Notes: a model not told the origin generated them from the letters alone. 64,000 nt of DNA from Struthio camelus (GCF_040807025.1 NC_090942.1:178316247-178380246); one strand, 5' to 3'. Numbered from the stretch's first letter, positions 1 to 12,734 are shown. A program made the numbers and translations.

Positions 1-2394
1 ACATGCAACATTTGTATTTATAAAGAAGGAGAGGAACTTTTTGGCAAATCATCTTGCCTGCACGATCTTCTTCAGTGCCTCTAAACCGTACTTGCTGCAG
101 CTGTGGACGAACAAGGGTGACACCTTTCTTCCCCATCTTGGCTTCTGTTGTAATAGCCTCCTATAGCAGTAACAACAACCCCATAAACATAAAACACCAG
201 AACCAGGGTGTGCCATCTGCACTTCTCCTACTTCTATCAGCAGATGTGGTATTTTGGGTTACGAGGAAATTACAGATTGGACTGCAAGAGCCACTGATTC
301 TAGGCACTACTTTAAAGTAGCTGTATACATCAGTGAATGAGCAGAAGGGAAATTAGGACCTCAGAATGCTATCCTTTGAATTCAGTTAGAGTCAACTGGT
401 CTTAAATTTTATGTATAATCTGCTAAAAACATAGAAATGAGCTTAGTTCTTTCTATATAGGTGTATTCAGTAAGGTAGGTACCTACATTCACATAGATAT
501 ATAAGCATATCTGGACAGGCTTTTTAATTAATAGCTGTTTAATTTACAAGGAATGTTACCATTATTAAAGACATGTTAATACCAATGGATAAGCTAGTTA
601 ATCTCCTTTTATAAACTGCCAACATGTAGTGACATTTTCTGTTTTTTTTTTTTTATGAGTTTCATCACAGTGAAATGCTCATTCTGCTATATAATTCAAT
701 CCATTTTACTGACTCATAAAGGGTGGAGTAAAATGACAAAGTCTTTTGGTCCTTCAGTTAGAACTTTTCATAATCCAGAACAATTATATATGTATCTGCT
801 TATTAACATCAAGTACAGCACTATGTGAACTCTTGATCCATAATTACCATTCTAAAACTAACTTTAAAGTGTAGTAGAACCACCCTGACACGTAAAGAGA
901 TAGAAAAATATGCTGGGTCTGAGGAAGTACAAATAAAACTCGAGGCTGCCATTAAGAAGTGAAGAAAAAAAAATCATGTTGTGAAGACTGGAATCTTGCC
1001 CAGAGGTTGAAGGTTCCATGTGGCAGATACTGCAAAGAAGCCAAAGATGCATTAAACATGGCTTATCCATCCTAATATAGGAGTACCTGCATTGTATGTT
1101 TTGAGGCAGAAAGGAAGGGGCTCATGTGTGTGTGAGTCTGCTCCGCATATGCTCATACGTGGAAGTGAAAGGAACTGAAAAAAAAAAAAAAGGAAAAGGT
1201 TGAAGTTTGTGGAACCTAGACCAGAGGGACAACAACAGCAAGATGTGGTTACTTGAATTAATAATGCACTTTTCTTTATTTGCTGGTAAATAATGAAATA
1301 CACTTCATTTCATGTGTTTTTGACACACGTCATGTAGAGAGGACTCAAAAGTTTTGTGAAAGAGCTTCTCATGGGAGTCTCTGCTATGTGGCTAAGCCCT
1401 GAGGAAAACATTGTTGCAAAAAAAAAAAAGTTACTCTACAAAACTTTCTTGAGATTTAAAAATATACTTATTTTGTGTAGGAATAAACTAAAAGACTTTC
1501 ACAGTTAATAAATGAAAAATGAAAAAGCTTTACTTCCAAAAAACTAGGCTGTTACATCACTTAGGTTCGCAGCAAGTTCCTGCTCTGCCGTTTCACACTT
1601 CTCCAATAATCAGCCTTCACACCAACGTCCTACACAGTATTTTATGATGAATCTTCTCTATGACTCTTGATGTAACTGTTTTTAGTAAACTTATGTTAGC
1701 ATTTAAATATTAATTGGAGAAGAGACCTTAATGAGGGACTTCCCCATCTGAGGTAACTGTACCGCACATCAGACTAAAGCTATAACAATATTGTGTTTGA
1801 TTTTTCCCATTGGAATCAAGAATGTACTAGTATTCTCAATTACAACAAGGAAGGAATAATAGAGGGAAGAGAACAAGGAATAAGAAATAAAAATTCATAC
1901 TTGAATTCCATTTTTTGGCATGGAAAAAACTAGCATAAAGAATTCTAAGTGAATAGAAACCCAAAACTCATATTCCAAAGTGACAGATTTTTAAAGCCAG
2001 CTAGACAGTTAAAGATTTAGATAGGGTCATTGGGGGACTTTTTTTAAAAGCACTGAGCAGCCAGCAGAATATAATTTTAATTGAAACCAATAGAAGTTTG
2101 TTCTGGAAATAATGCATTGTGTCTAAGGGTATCTGAGTTCACGGAGCTGTTTTATTTGTCCATGTTCTGACTGGTCAGCACAATACAGTAACCACCTCCA
2201 CTGACTTGTGCCCTAGCGTTTTGAAAGTGCAGTCCTCATTCCTAGTGGTTCGTTGTTTTCCTATATCTTACTTTTTAATTATTCCAGCGAAACTGAAACA
2301 GCCCAAGCAGGAAATAATGAAAGACCGATTCTGTCAGAAAGCTGTTAGCTTGGCTGGCTTTTAGCTGTTGGCTTTGGTACTCTTTTGGGAGATC
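1..2394. other. No gene seen
   Basis: A/T-rich single-copy-looking sequence with homopolymers T13 (642-654), A14 (1178-1191) and A12 (1418-1429). Open frames here are short and lack splice or start context. Confidence 0.7.
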
Positions 2395-2475
2395 AAAGAA
2401 AGTACCAGCGGTGGGAACTGAACCCGAGTCTTTGTAAGTGATCAAATGACTTAACCACTGTGCTATTGACTGAAA
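2395..2475 (-). mobile_element. tRNA-derived SINE head (MIR/CORE-SINE-like), degraded
   Basis: Read on the minus strand, an RNA polymerase III A-box-like motif, TAGCACAGTGGTTAAG (about 2449-2464), is followed by a B-box-like GGGTTCAGTTCCC (about 2411-2423). The spacing of about 35 bases suits a tRNA-like promoter. The motif TAGCATAGTGGTTAAG with GGGTTCGAATCCC is the head of MIR-type SINEs. The sequence does not fold as an intact tRNA and has no clear acceptor stem, so it is a SINE relic and not a tRNA gene. Confidence 0.5.
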
Positions 2476-2689
2476 CTACAAAATCAATCTTGTAGGCCTT
2501 CTCAGATTTCTTCGTCCTCTCCTTTCATTACCTGTGGGTCTTGATTTTGTAAAAAGGCCTTGTGAACTGAAGCCACCGGATGCGAGAGCTGGGGAAAGAT
2601 TCAGGTCTCAAATAAACATGGCGCTGCTCTGCATTTGGTAATCTACAGTGTTTCTGAGCATGTAAGACTTTGAACACCTAGGCCTGCAT

Positions 2690-2815
2690 TCACTGAAAAG
2701 AGATAGACATCATCAGAGTTCAAATTTGAAGTGAGCTGAATCACCCTCTGGAGATATCTGTCCCCTTTGACAAGGAGGGAGTCACCAGTAACTAGGCACC
2801 TAACTTAAAAAGCAT
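2690..2815 (+). repeat. Dispersed repeat family A, copy 1
   Basis: Contains AGATAGACATCATCAGAG, then GAATCACCCTCTGGAGATAT, GAGGGAGTCACCAG and TAACTAGGCACCTAACTTA. The core 'gaatcaccctctggag' followed by a 'tgtctatt'-like block and an 'aggcacctaac' tail recurs at four other places in the window, so this is a dispersed repeat and not unique sequence. It appears non-coding. The boundaries are where the similarity fades by eye. Confidence 0.55.
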
Positions 2816-3944
2816 GAAACCAGCCTTTCCAGTCTGAAACTATTGTCTCGTTGCATGCTTTTGAGAAGTTCTTCTTAATGGTTACCTTTGGCTGAAGTGA
2901 TTAGGTTTCTGTGTTGCTGTGTATGTACGGTGTGTTCACCTGTGTGTACAGGTATAAAATAATTGTACTGTTAATGAATTTAACTATCTTCAGAAAGCAT
3001 AACTGTCAAGAAAAATATAACTCATTATTTGAATTACACAGGTATTAAAAATATATAAACTGGGACTGAAAACACAGTTCTAGCTTTTGTCATTAGTGAT
3101 TATGAAAGCCAACTGACTTGAAAGGCCGAGGTTTATTGACGTGACATGGCAGTTGTGAAAAGGATGTGATCTGTAATTCTGAAGTGGGTATCCCATGGTC
3201 ACAAATGTTTACATTAAGAGATGTCAGCTCTAATACCTGTTTGAATTTCTCTGTTATCCGGACTTCCAGAGCAAACTTTGTAGTCCATTTAGCTCAAGCT
3301 CTTCGGCCAGCAAGTAAATCTAAGAACTTCATGTAGGTACCACAGAAAGAGGTAAACAGTGTAAATTCTTCAAGACTCTAAAAGAATACAGAATGAAACC
3401 TTTAATGTTGAGGTCAAAACTTCTAACAGCACCAGCTCAAAGAAGACAACATGGGTAAGTCTATGTAGTAATTAAGAGCAGTCTTGTAAAGCCAGGATCT
3501 GTGATCCTTCCACTTATATTATTCCCTCAAGGACTGACTGAACTTGCCCTACCTGAATTCTTGATGGAAAGGAACCATGGTGAGAGGAGAGAGACGTTAG
3601 CATGCCAGGCATGGGGAGGCATGCCTGCCCTGGCAGATCTGGGAGGTCATGGATTGTCCAAGCCTGAGGCTACTAGTGCATGCCTGCAAAATGGACAGAA
3701 GATGAGTCTGCATGAAGATAGACACCTTGTTGTAAACAAATAGAAAGAACTTTCTTGGAGGAGCTGTGGACTCTGAAATCAGGGTTCGGAGGTCTGATAT
3801 TAGGATCACAGTGTTGCCATCTCATATGACAAGTCTCACATTATTTTATGTTTTATTGAAGTCCAAGTTCCTGCAGACAAATGCTTATCTAACTATCTCA
3901 TCTTTCTTTTCTTTTTAATGAAATTTTCAATCTGAATGAGACAC

Positions 3945-4060
3945 CTTGGGCTCTCTCTACAGTGGATGTAGAGAAATAGACACCTCCAGAAGGTGATTCA
4001 TCTCATCCTAAGATAGGCATCTAAGATAGGTTAGACAAACTGCCTCTGGTGGTGTTTATT
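3945..4060 (-). repeat. Dispersed repeat family A, copy 2 (inverted)
   Basis: Read on the minus strand this gives TTAGATGCCTATCTTAGG, then ATGAGATGAATCACCTTC, TGGAGGTGTCTATTTCTC and CCACTGTAGAGAGAGCCC. These blocks match, in the same order, the copies near 46.5 kb and 40.2 kb. It is inverted relative to the other four copies. Confidence 0.57.
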
Positions 4061-4347
4061 TTCTCCAACACTGGCTATAAAAGAAGCCTTCTTTGACTAG
4101 CTCACACTTAGATTTCCAATTTTCAGACATCTGGAAGCCATCTGAAGGCAGTTACTCTGTTTGAGAGCCCCAGTAATAAGGCCAGTTAGCCTGGGCATTT
4201 CTTTGTGCTAATGGGATGTACACAGCTTTTGGCAGGCTCACAAACTGGGCAGAGCTCACTCAATGCCTGCCTGCAAAAGACTGTATAGACACACCTTGTG
4301 AGAGATTATCTGAGGGAATTCCTTGAGCAGGGGACTTTTTTCCTTAC

Positions 4348-4374
4348 CTGCAGCAAATCTTGAGCTGTAATGTA
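4348..4374 (-). CDS. Candidate 27-nt microexon
   Basis: On the minus strand a pyrimidine-rich acceptor (TTTTCCTCACATATCCACCACAG, split here only for position) ends at 4375, and the donor CAG/GTAAGG begins at 4347. The 27 bases between them encode nine whole codons, YITAQDLLQ. No neighbouring exon in a matching frame could be found, so this may be a chance pairing of splice-like motifs. Confidence 0.15.
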
Positions 4375-4375
4375 C

Positions 4376-6727
4376 TGTGGTGGATATGTGAGGAAAATTA
4401 GAAAGATAGCTCTTAAGGAAGGGAGTTTCTTTATCTGCTCCAGCTTGAGTAGAGAGAATATTCATAGATGATAGGAATTCCTGTGTACATCTACCTCCCC
4501 AAAAAGTGTGAAATGAAGGACAAAGAAGTATCTGCAATTTCCAGGTGCATTAGGCCGAAGGGTTCAAGTGCTCACAGAAGGTTTCCTTCATCGCATCAGT
4601 TTTTACAACATGCATAACAGACTTTTGTTCTTCCACTTCAGTTTATGGTTCCTTATACATGACAATGGATACTAATTGTTATCCATATTTATGACAGTGA
4701 TGTCCCTGGCAGTTTGAAAGATGAATGGCCTATCACCTCAGACTTCAGAAACCACTTCTATGTAACTCAATTTTTACAGCTAAGATATATGGCTTTCAGG
4801 CTTAACTGGAAGATGCACCTGCTTTCCCGGGCTTTGACTGACCATAGAAGAAGTAGATGGACTGAATGAATAATGGTATTTGGACAGATTGATATGGAGA
4901 TGGTAAAAGATTCTCTGATGGAGGCCGTGCAGCATACCTGGATTGCTTAGCTGAGATCATGCTCCGCAGAAAGAATAAGGCATGGACTGATTCAATCAAC
5001 TTCAGTCCACTGTTTCTGGATTTCAGTTCACAAATTCTGCAATATGTGCAGACTATAAGATGAGCACAATAGAAAAGTAGACAAATAAATAATGTGAAAC
5101 ACACTTGTAACCATCAGTCTGGAAAGGATGGGCTTCCTCAACTAGTCAAACATAAGTAGTATAAAAGATATTTTTAGATGTAACTTTGGAGGTTTAAAAC
5201 CTAACTCGATAGCTCAGTCAGAGGTGATAGTAATAGCTGGAAAAATGCACACCGCATAATTAGCTGCGCTATTGAACCCAGGAGCAGCAGAAGTTAATGA
5301 ATGTCTCATACAGCTCCCCCACGTACAAGGAGAAGATGCACTGTTTTACGCATGATAATTCAGCACAGTTTCTTATCCCTCTGCCTTAGTTTCAGTGTCA
5401 GTATAAGGCAGGGGACGACGAGGATAAGAACGAGCTCCAGCCTGAAATAGGCTTCACATTAAATGTGAAGACCGGCCCAAGAGAAATGCTGGACTCTGCA
5501 TGCACTGCACAGTAATTCTGTACATACACCATGCATGGTCACTCGGCACATACTCACTAAGTCTGATACTTATTGCACATATCCAGCACTGTACATGCAT
5601 GCTTAGTGCCCAGCAGTCCAGGACCCTTCAAATATTCTTGCCTAATCTTTGCTGGAGCTAGCATGAAATTTCCTTCACTATGTTCTTTGAATAATTATAG
5701 CCCAAATTAACCCTGACTAACTTTGAAGGTATCTGAGACAGCTACAATAGCAGGGTAAATGACGGAAATGCTCTCAGTAGGAGAACCAGACCCTTCTCAG
5801 GGTGCTGAACTGCCTTTCAGAGGTGTCTTTCTTCCTCCTGGAGGAAGAGGACCTGGAGCAATGAGGCTTCTCACTTGCATACTTCAGTCTGAGGTGTCTG
5901 GTGGAGGAATTCAGGCCTTCCTGCTCTCTGGCAGAGAAGCATAGAGGCCAGACCGCTTTTGCTCCAGCAGCACTCTTCTGCAGCCCCATGGGACCCTGGC
6001 TACCTGGTATCTACCAATAAATAAAAGAGGCTTGGGGACCAGTCCCAATGCAAGTGCCTCTCATGCCCACAGCTTAGGCCTTGCTCCCTCTTGAGCAGGT
6101 TTGCATTGGACAGAGACAACTGGCATTAAACAGCACCAGCCATTGATGGTCGAGCCTGGTTTGTGGCTCTGTTTTACTTTTACCAGTCATACTGCCCTGC
6201 ACAGCAATATTTAGATTTTTAAGAAGTACCAAAACAACAATTCATTATGTACTCGGTCATAGTCAACATTACTCGAAGATGGATGTTGCACCAACATGGA
6301 TTTATACTTCAGGTTCTTTAGCAAGATACTCTGTCAAGTCTTCCTGTACACCCTTCAGTTACTAGCTAGAGATATAATTAGTTCTAATTCTAAAAGTGAT
6401 TGGGTATTAGGGCAACATACTTTTACATGCTGCCTCCACCCAGAAATTTTAACCAGAAAGCCACCTAAGCTCACATCTTTGACTATTTCTTGTCTGTTTA
6501 AATCAGTATTTGGGCTAAATACTTCTCTTTATTAATTGTCATTTCTTATGAATATTTTAGAAATCTTTGGAAAAATCCAAGTTTGATGTTATGTAGAAAA
6601 GGGATCAAGGGAGCACTTGGAGCACACAGTAACTGGCAGGTGGTTCATAAAACATTTAGCAAGAAATTAAAAACAGCAGCAGCAACAACATAGATACGCA
6701 CGCTTTCCCTCATGTACAAACTATTGA
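4376..6727. other. No gene seen
   Basis: Contains scattered short open frames. A pol III A-box-like string, GATAGCTCAGTCAGAGG (about 5210-5226), has no B-box partner. CTCTGCCTTAGTTTCAG at about 5380 faintly echoes a MIR tail but is too short to call. Confidence 0.65.
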
Positions 6728-6937
6728 ATGAAAAACTTTTCCCCAGGAGGACAGTCAGGCAGTGGAGCAGGTTTCCCAGACAGGCTGGGCAGTCTCAGTC
6801 CCTGGAGGTTGCTGAGACCTAGCTGGATAAAGCTCTGAGCAACCAGGTATGACCTCAGTACTGCCCCTGCTGAGCAGAAGGTTGGACTTGAGGCATTTTC
6901 CAACCTGAATTACCCTATGATCCCATGATCCTATGAA
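6728..6937 (+). mobile_element. CR1 LINE, 5'-truncated 3' end
   Basis: This is the 3' end of a CR1 non-LTR retrotransposon in sense orientation. It contains the CR1 end-of-ORF and 3' UTR landmarks in order: AAAACTTTTCCCCAGGAGG, a block around GGAGGTTGCTGAGACCTAGC, AGGTTGGACTTGAGG, TTCCAACCTGAATTA, and the terminal tandem unit CCTATGATCCCATGATCC. CR1 copies are usually 5'-truncated like this, and this tail is characteristic of birds. The frame is broken and codes for nothing. It is the strongest taxonomic marker in the window. The left boundary is approximate. Confidence 0.93.
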
Positions 6938-8556
6938 AGAAGCGTGGGGGGGAATATAAAATAAAGAAGATGATAACTTCATATATTTAATCTAATATTT
7001 ATTTGCTTATAAATGAAAAGCAGTGGGGTAGCACTGCACAAGATGATTCTTGGAGTCTACTCAAGAGATGATGTGGCTCTAGGATTTTGATTTTTTTTCT
7101 AAAGAAATTTTATGATAAATGCACTTCACAAAATTAGGTATTGTGGTTGTTGCAGAAAATGAAATAAACTATTTTTCCAACATCCATATGTTTTTAGTTG
7201 AAATAATACAAAAAAGAAGGCAATACAATGCCTTTTTCAGTTGAATGTTAGCAATAAAAAAAAATCTCATGTGCCTCCTCAAAAGGCACTGACTGGATTT
7301 CAAAAAGATCTGATGAGATAAAATGCATTTTGAAATAAGAAAACAGTAACAAAAAGCAAGTTAAAAGAGAAAGAAAGAAGTCCCATTGAAGAAGCTAATT
7401 ACAGATGTTAGACCTATTGGAATTTTTTTGGTCTATCTCATGATTTTAAATACTTTGAGTGCTGTTTGTGAATCGGTAAGATCTTGTCAGAATCTTCCAA
7501 ATGAAAGTAAAGCAGCTTCATCTGGATGAGTAAGTTTGTTGTGGATTTCAGTAACTCCATTAGAGCAAGGTTCAGCTAACTTCACTTTATTTCCATATCA
7601 GATATGTTATCTATATTCCTTTATTTTCAATACAAGAACATGGTTCTGTATCCCATAAATGTTTGGTTTTATTGTTTGCTCACAGCCTAGTTGTGCCGTG
7701 ATGGTTCCGTGTTTTGGTTCAACGTTGGAGTCATCAGAACCAGCCCATCTGTTTCGTATTTTTTAGCAGATTGCTTAACTGGAGGTTACTCTTTGATACA
7801 TTTTCTCATACTTTTTTTCTCCAAGTGGAAAATATTTGAAAGAGAATAATTGCAAGACTACTGTATATTCACCTGCACAGCCTATAAACATAGATAAGAA
7901 TCACACATTTAAAATACTACAGATGGTGAACATGACTGTTATATCTAGTGTTTGGAGATCAAAGGTCATGTCACCTGGAAGAGACTGTTTGATAATAGCC
8001 AGCATAAAGACTATTGAAAGAATTCCTGTCTATACTGGTGTACTGTTATTGATCTCTTTTACTGTAAACTAGTTCTACGGGGATAGGCAAATTATCCAGG
8101 AACATGGGGGAGAAATGAGCTTCCTTTATCTCAGTTTTCTTTATCTCTTTATCTTTATGTCTTTTTCTTGTGCAACTGATAAAAATTAATCCCTGAACTG
8201 TGGAGCCTGGTGAATCAACTGACCTACAATGAGAGCAGAGTTGGCTCTGCTCTATCCCTGGTGCACAGCCCAGGGAGAAGTTCTTGAATGCCAAGATTTT
8301 GTGAACAGCAGTAAAAATTAAAAGTTGTGCAATCACATCATGCCTGCCTGCATTTCATGAATTTCAGTGGCAGAAATCTCTGTCCTTTCTCTTTTTGTCC
8401 TGAACTGCTGCTCCAGGCTACTATATGTGCATCAAAAATTTTTCAGCTTAGAGCTGTTTCCACATATTTTGATGGCAGAAGTAGAAAGTCACACGCCACT
8501 TCAAAACTGTTGCCTTCAGCAGCAAACCAATATAAATGGGGATATTATCATCTTAC
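6938..8556. other. No gene seen
   Basis: A/T-rich sequence after the CR1 tail. The plus-strand frame at 7836-8072 and the minus-strand frame at 8046-8336 look like noise: no splice context and unremarkable composition. Confidence 0.65.
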
Positions 8557-8622
8557 CACGATTCTGGCACCGATCATTAAAGTCATAGCAAGCCTAGTGT
8601 GGAGCAGAAACTCCCAGTACAT
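8557..8622 (-). CDS. Candidate 66-nt exon just downstream of the 8655-8975 segment
   Basis: On the minus strand the acceptor TGCACGGCATTTTACAG and donor GTG/GTAAGA enclose 22 whole codons, which read MYWEFLLHTRLAM followed by TLMIGARIV. The segment starts only 32 bases after the stop of the 8655-8975 frame, too close to be spliced from it as a separate exon. Its frame, extended upstream, overlaps the end of that segment for about 20 codons. So the two are alternative readings, or parts of one unit broken by a frameshift. Confidence 0.2.
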
Positions 8623-8654
8623 CTGTAAAATGCCGTGCACCAAGAGCCCAATCT

Positions 8655-8975
8655 TTAAAGGCCCTTCAGTATGCTGCCCATGTGAGGGTTATGAGGATTG
8701 GCATCACTGAAGATCACGCCACAGTGATTTAGATGTTTCCATATTGTTTCAAGTGCTTTCCGCAGCATATCACATTCAGAGAAATTCTGGATTAAGACTG
8801 ACGCTGACATCAGAGAGATCCAGTCAGCATTTTTTATTAACTCCTCAATTTGATAAAAATCATCATGGCTCAGTCTGAGCAAAGACTGAGCAAGAAGTCC
8901 TGAGTCAGCCCCTGCAGTGTTAGCTATCAAATCGTCAATGAAATATTTCAGTTTGTGCCTGTGGTGTTTAACCAC
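8655..8975 (-). CDS. Open coding-like segment, unidentified (about 99 codons)
   Basis: A minus-strand frame of about 99 codons after a weak acceptor (TTAAACACCACAG). It encodes a balanced, helical-looking protein: LLAQSLLRLSHDDFYQIEE, then IKNADWISLMSASVLIQ, ending SDANPHNPHMGSILKGL before TAA. Codons such as GAC, GAT, GCT, AAC and ACT are frequent, as in real genes, and cysteine is rare, unlike noise. There is no ATG at the left end; the frame opens after a TAA, so an upstream exon would be needed. No poly(A) signal is obvious after the stop. I recognise no family. It could be an exon, a retrocopy or a fragment of an old mobile-element protein. Confidence 0.33.
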   Translation of the reverse strand: MVKHHRHKLKYFIDDLIANTAGADSGLLAQSLLRLSHDDFYQIEELIKNADWISLMSASVLIQNFSECDMLRKALETIWKHLNHCGVIFSDANPHNPHMGSILKGL

Positions 8976-10244
8976 TTAGCCGCTAACAGACCAAATACTT
9001 TATTATTCAAGGGCTAATTCTCCTCAACCGTTACCTATGGACTAGTTGGAAAAAGTTAGCGTAAAGGAGTTTGGACTTGTACAATCAAGCTGATTTTGTA
9101 TTTAGAGCAGGCCAAAGTGACTTGTATTTATAACAAGGAGAAGCATAACATAACACTTCATAGCATAGCACTTCTCTGGTGTGCAGTTCAAAAAGGACTT
9201 AGCAAATACTTTTCCAAACTTTTCTAAAACTAAGCAACAAACTTTTCAAAGCAGAAAAAACTTGTTTACTCAATTACTTTCTCTAAAACAAAGGTGAAAT
9301 TGAAGACTCAAGAACCCAGCAAGTGCTGAACAGAAAATAAATCATATTGTGGAAGTCTGATTGTGACCTGAATGTGTGGTTCTCCTTTGAGAACGGATTC
9401 TCTAAAGTTTTTCCAGTTCCCAGTCTTCAGCTCCAAGCTCTTTCCTTCCTTTTGCCCATCAGCTCTGGGTTTTAAAGATTGTGTGGGCTAAATTCAACAG
9501 CAAAAGAAAATTGAAAAATGAAGATTTTTTTGCTGACCATAGTCCAACAGAAAACTGCTATAGGCCTCCTCAGTCAGTTTCCCAGCTTCTGAAACGTCTT
9601 TGCCAAATTACAATTTATGTAATTTGCACTTCAAAATGTGGGCCCACATCCTCAGTGCTCTCCGAGTTCTGAGAATAAACAGAATTTCTCCACAAATCTT
9701 CAGGGGAACTTTTAATCAAAAGTCTGCCTAGGGCTGGATGTTATCGTGCAACATGAAGAAGCAGGATTGCGATAGATCTACACCCAGAAAGGTTTAATCA
9801 AATCTGTTCAGTTAGAGTACTCTGCCTTTGAGTCATTGATGGGCATAGGCGATGCAGGAGTGATGCAAGAGCATCCTTAAAGAAGCACGGCTCTGTCTGG
9901 TCCCTTGTATTATGCTTCAACCAAGCCCTGCCTGCTTCTCACACTTTGGATTATGTGTGAGGTGCACTTACTTCTCTTTCCAGTACTAGAGTAAATACAA
10001 CAGAGTGAATTCACTATCCTTTAAATCACATACTTTTGTCTGTGTCTCTGGAAAGTATTTTTAAAATTGAGCAACCGACAAGGGCAGAATAAGAAAAGTT
10101 TTTATCACCACCAAAAGAATAACCACGAGGAAAAAACAGACAGAAATAAGGCACTGACAATATAATTTCTTTGTTTGTAGGTTCATTTAGAACTGCGTAT
10201 GAATGAGATATTTTGAGTATTAATTAATCATGTATTAATGCTAC
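8976..10244. other. No gene seen
   Basis: Unremarkable A/T-rich DNA with no repeat that I recognise and no open frame longer than 63 codons. Confidence 0.65.
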
Positions 10245-10345
10245 ATAGACCTGATTCGAATCTCAATTATGCTGGTGGTATTCGGAAATAACCCCACTGA
10301 CTTCATTCTTTTGAATCCAGCAGTCCACTAACACCTTTAATCTGG
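10245..10345 (+). repeat. Old sauropsid repeat, family B-related
   Basis: Contains CTGATTCGAATCTCAATTAT, GCTGGTGGTATTCGG, AAATAACCCCACTGACTTC and TTTTGAATCCAGCAGTCC. The first part follows a phrase I recall from many reptile and bird loci ('ctgattctgatctcacttacaccagtgtaaat'), and the 'cactgacttc' part resembles family B. A shorter echo, TTCTGACGTAACC then TGACTTACACCAGG, is at about 40004-40030. Confidence 0.45.
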
Positions 10346-12734
10346 AATTCCCCCAAGTTTATGCTGTTTTATCTGAGAGTAAAATGAAGACTGCAAAAGA
10401 CACTAAAACAACTGTAAGCAGTTTGCTGTACACTGTCAAAGCATCAGAAAGAGACCATCAGTGAAAAACGGCCCAAGTATTTATCATTCAGAGGAAAGAG
10501 AGCAGCCCAGCTTACCCAGGGTACAGATAAACACACAAGCTGCACTTCAACTATCTGGGAAATATCAGCAGGCCCAAAGGAAGGGGCATTTTACGGGAGG
10601 TGCTGAGTACCAGAACGAGACCCAAAGTCTTGTACACTAGCTTCATGGGGAGCTGGATTCATCTTGCTCAAAGCAGTAGGAATCACAGTATTGATTACAT
10701 CAGGCAAGATTTCAGTAGGGTCAAATAACCCTGAAATTAGAAGAGAGCTCATTCTCACCACCTGGTTGTAAAATTAATTACGTGCGCTGGTTGGGAAGTG
10801 ATTAGAACAATATTTATTTTAACATTTTCCATGATTTCTTCTGTTTAAAATACACGGGACATTGAACTTTTAGTAAATATAACTGTGTTGGAATGTGATT
10901 ACACTACTTCATGTGTCTAAGGTAGGGGATTATTTTGAAGAAATAAGAGGGCTCGGGGTATTTCAAATGATTTCTCAGTTGGGTAAAAGAAAATATGACT
11001 TTTAGGAAACCGATTCCCAGTAACTCAGGTTTTGGTTTTCCTCCTGCAGGAAAAGTGTAGGGTAAGTAGGGATAGAGCTGAGTAGGAATTTTCAACAATT
11101 CAGACTTTCAACTAAAAATAGTGATTCAGTCAAGGTAAACCTTCACTAGAAAAAGATTTGGCTTTGAGAGTTTTTTTCTGTCTACTTGCTTTTAGGATTT
11201 TTTTTTTCCTAAAACTTAGTTTTCCATTGCTAAGATCGCTTGAAATCATTAGCAAAGATGAGCTCGCATTTCTTTTTAAAAGAAGGAAAAATGAATTCCC
11301 AACAATTTCCAGAAGGCAAGTGCTCTACAGGAAAGTTTCTAAGAATTAAATATGATCTTCTTGTTGATCCTATATGTATTCCTTTTCTGTTATTCAGCTA
11401 TAATGCACATAGCTTTAAAGAGTCTTCTGGTATATTAGGAAAGCCAGCAAAGCCCCATCTGTCCTCTTAGCACAAAAAGCAGCCACTGCCAGTGGGAAAC
11501 CCTTGACACAAAACTCAGATATCCCAATCCCTACTCCATAGCCATGGTACGTTCCCATTTGGTTCTTGCCTTTAACTCCCAGAGCTCAGATATCAAGCCC
11601 CCATAGAGAGCCTAGCAGAAGGCAAAAGAGAGGGAGTTTCACCTGCAGCATTTTAAATCATTCGGAGAAGGATAGATTTACAGTACCCCTTCAGGCCAGT
11701 GTAAAGTAGATGTACAATCCTGCAAACAGAGACTAGTGATGTTTTACAAATTGTAAAGACGCAGAGACAAAGACAGAGAGCAAAGCCAGCAGTGAAATCT
11801 AGCCAATCTTACAAACTGCTTGACTATTCAGGCTCTGAGTAGGAGTGGAGACTTTATCCCTTGAGTGAGCAACCTTTGAACTAATCTTCTGCTAAGTTTC
11901 AGATGATGTTGATGACCGCATTTCTAAGGAACACAGGTTCCATCAAACGACTGAGAGAGCACATAGAGGCACAGCAATCATAGAGGACAGGAATGAAGGA
12001 GAAAACATTGACTGGCTGCGAGAATATGAAACAGATCCCATATCTTTTATAAATATTTACAAAGTAATTAGGAAAAAGAAAAGAAAATACACATCAACAA
12101 ATGAGGCACATCAAAACACTGTCACTAAAGCTTGCATTTCAAAAAAGTTAGGAGGAAGTGAAGGGCAGCTGTAGTCTATAGAAAACTTCATTAATGTTTT
12201 CTAATCACTCATAGGATTTAGGTGCTGAAAGGCATGCTAAATTGGGATTTATACATAATCAGATCATTGAAAAACATACAAATGGCTGCCAGAGTAAAGT
12301 ACAATGTTCACTTTTTAAATTACAAAAAATCCTTTGTTTCAGAGAGTGAATTGACTAAAGTTTAGTTTCAGTGAAGCATGTTTTTGCTTTGGGTGTCACT
12401 ATTTAGTTTGGCCTACTTGCCAGAGAAACCTTTTTACTGAGTGCAGTTCCTTCAACCGTTGTTTTCATTCTCCAGCAACTGAAAATAAAAAAGAAAGGAA
12501 AAAAAAAAGAAAAATCAAGGCTGTATCAGATGCTTCATATTTAAATGAGAACTGCTCAGTGTTTACCTTTAATTTTGAGATGGCAGTGGGGGAGAATTGC
12601 AGGGGGCTTGATTACTTGCCAGGATTTCTCAAACAGAGGGATTTGAGTCTCCTTGCTTAAATAATCTGGAAAATCAAGTTTGACTGGTTGAATCAAAGAG
12701 CTGGCGAGTTGGTAAAGAAAACATCCATCTGCCT
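10346..12734. other. No gene seen
   Basis: Unremarkable. A phrase near 12215 (GGATTTAGGTGCTG...GGGATTTATAC) faintly resembles the old 'taggtgcctaa' repeats but is too short to annotate. Confidence 0.62.

Noticed and set aside
3390..3452. 63-base plus-strand segment before GTAAGT encoding NETFNVEVKTSNSTSS
   Set aside because: The acceptor (CTAAAAGAATACAG) lacks a pyrimidine tract, a second frame is also open, and no partner exon was found.
5200..5290. Possible tRNA or tRNA-derived SINE (A-box-like GATAGCTCAGTCAGAGG)
   Set aside because: No B-box at proper spacing and no cloverleaf stems.
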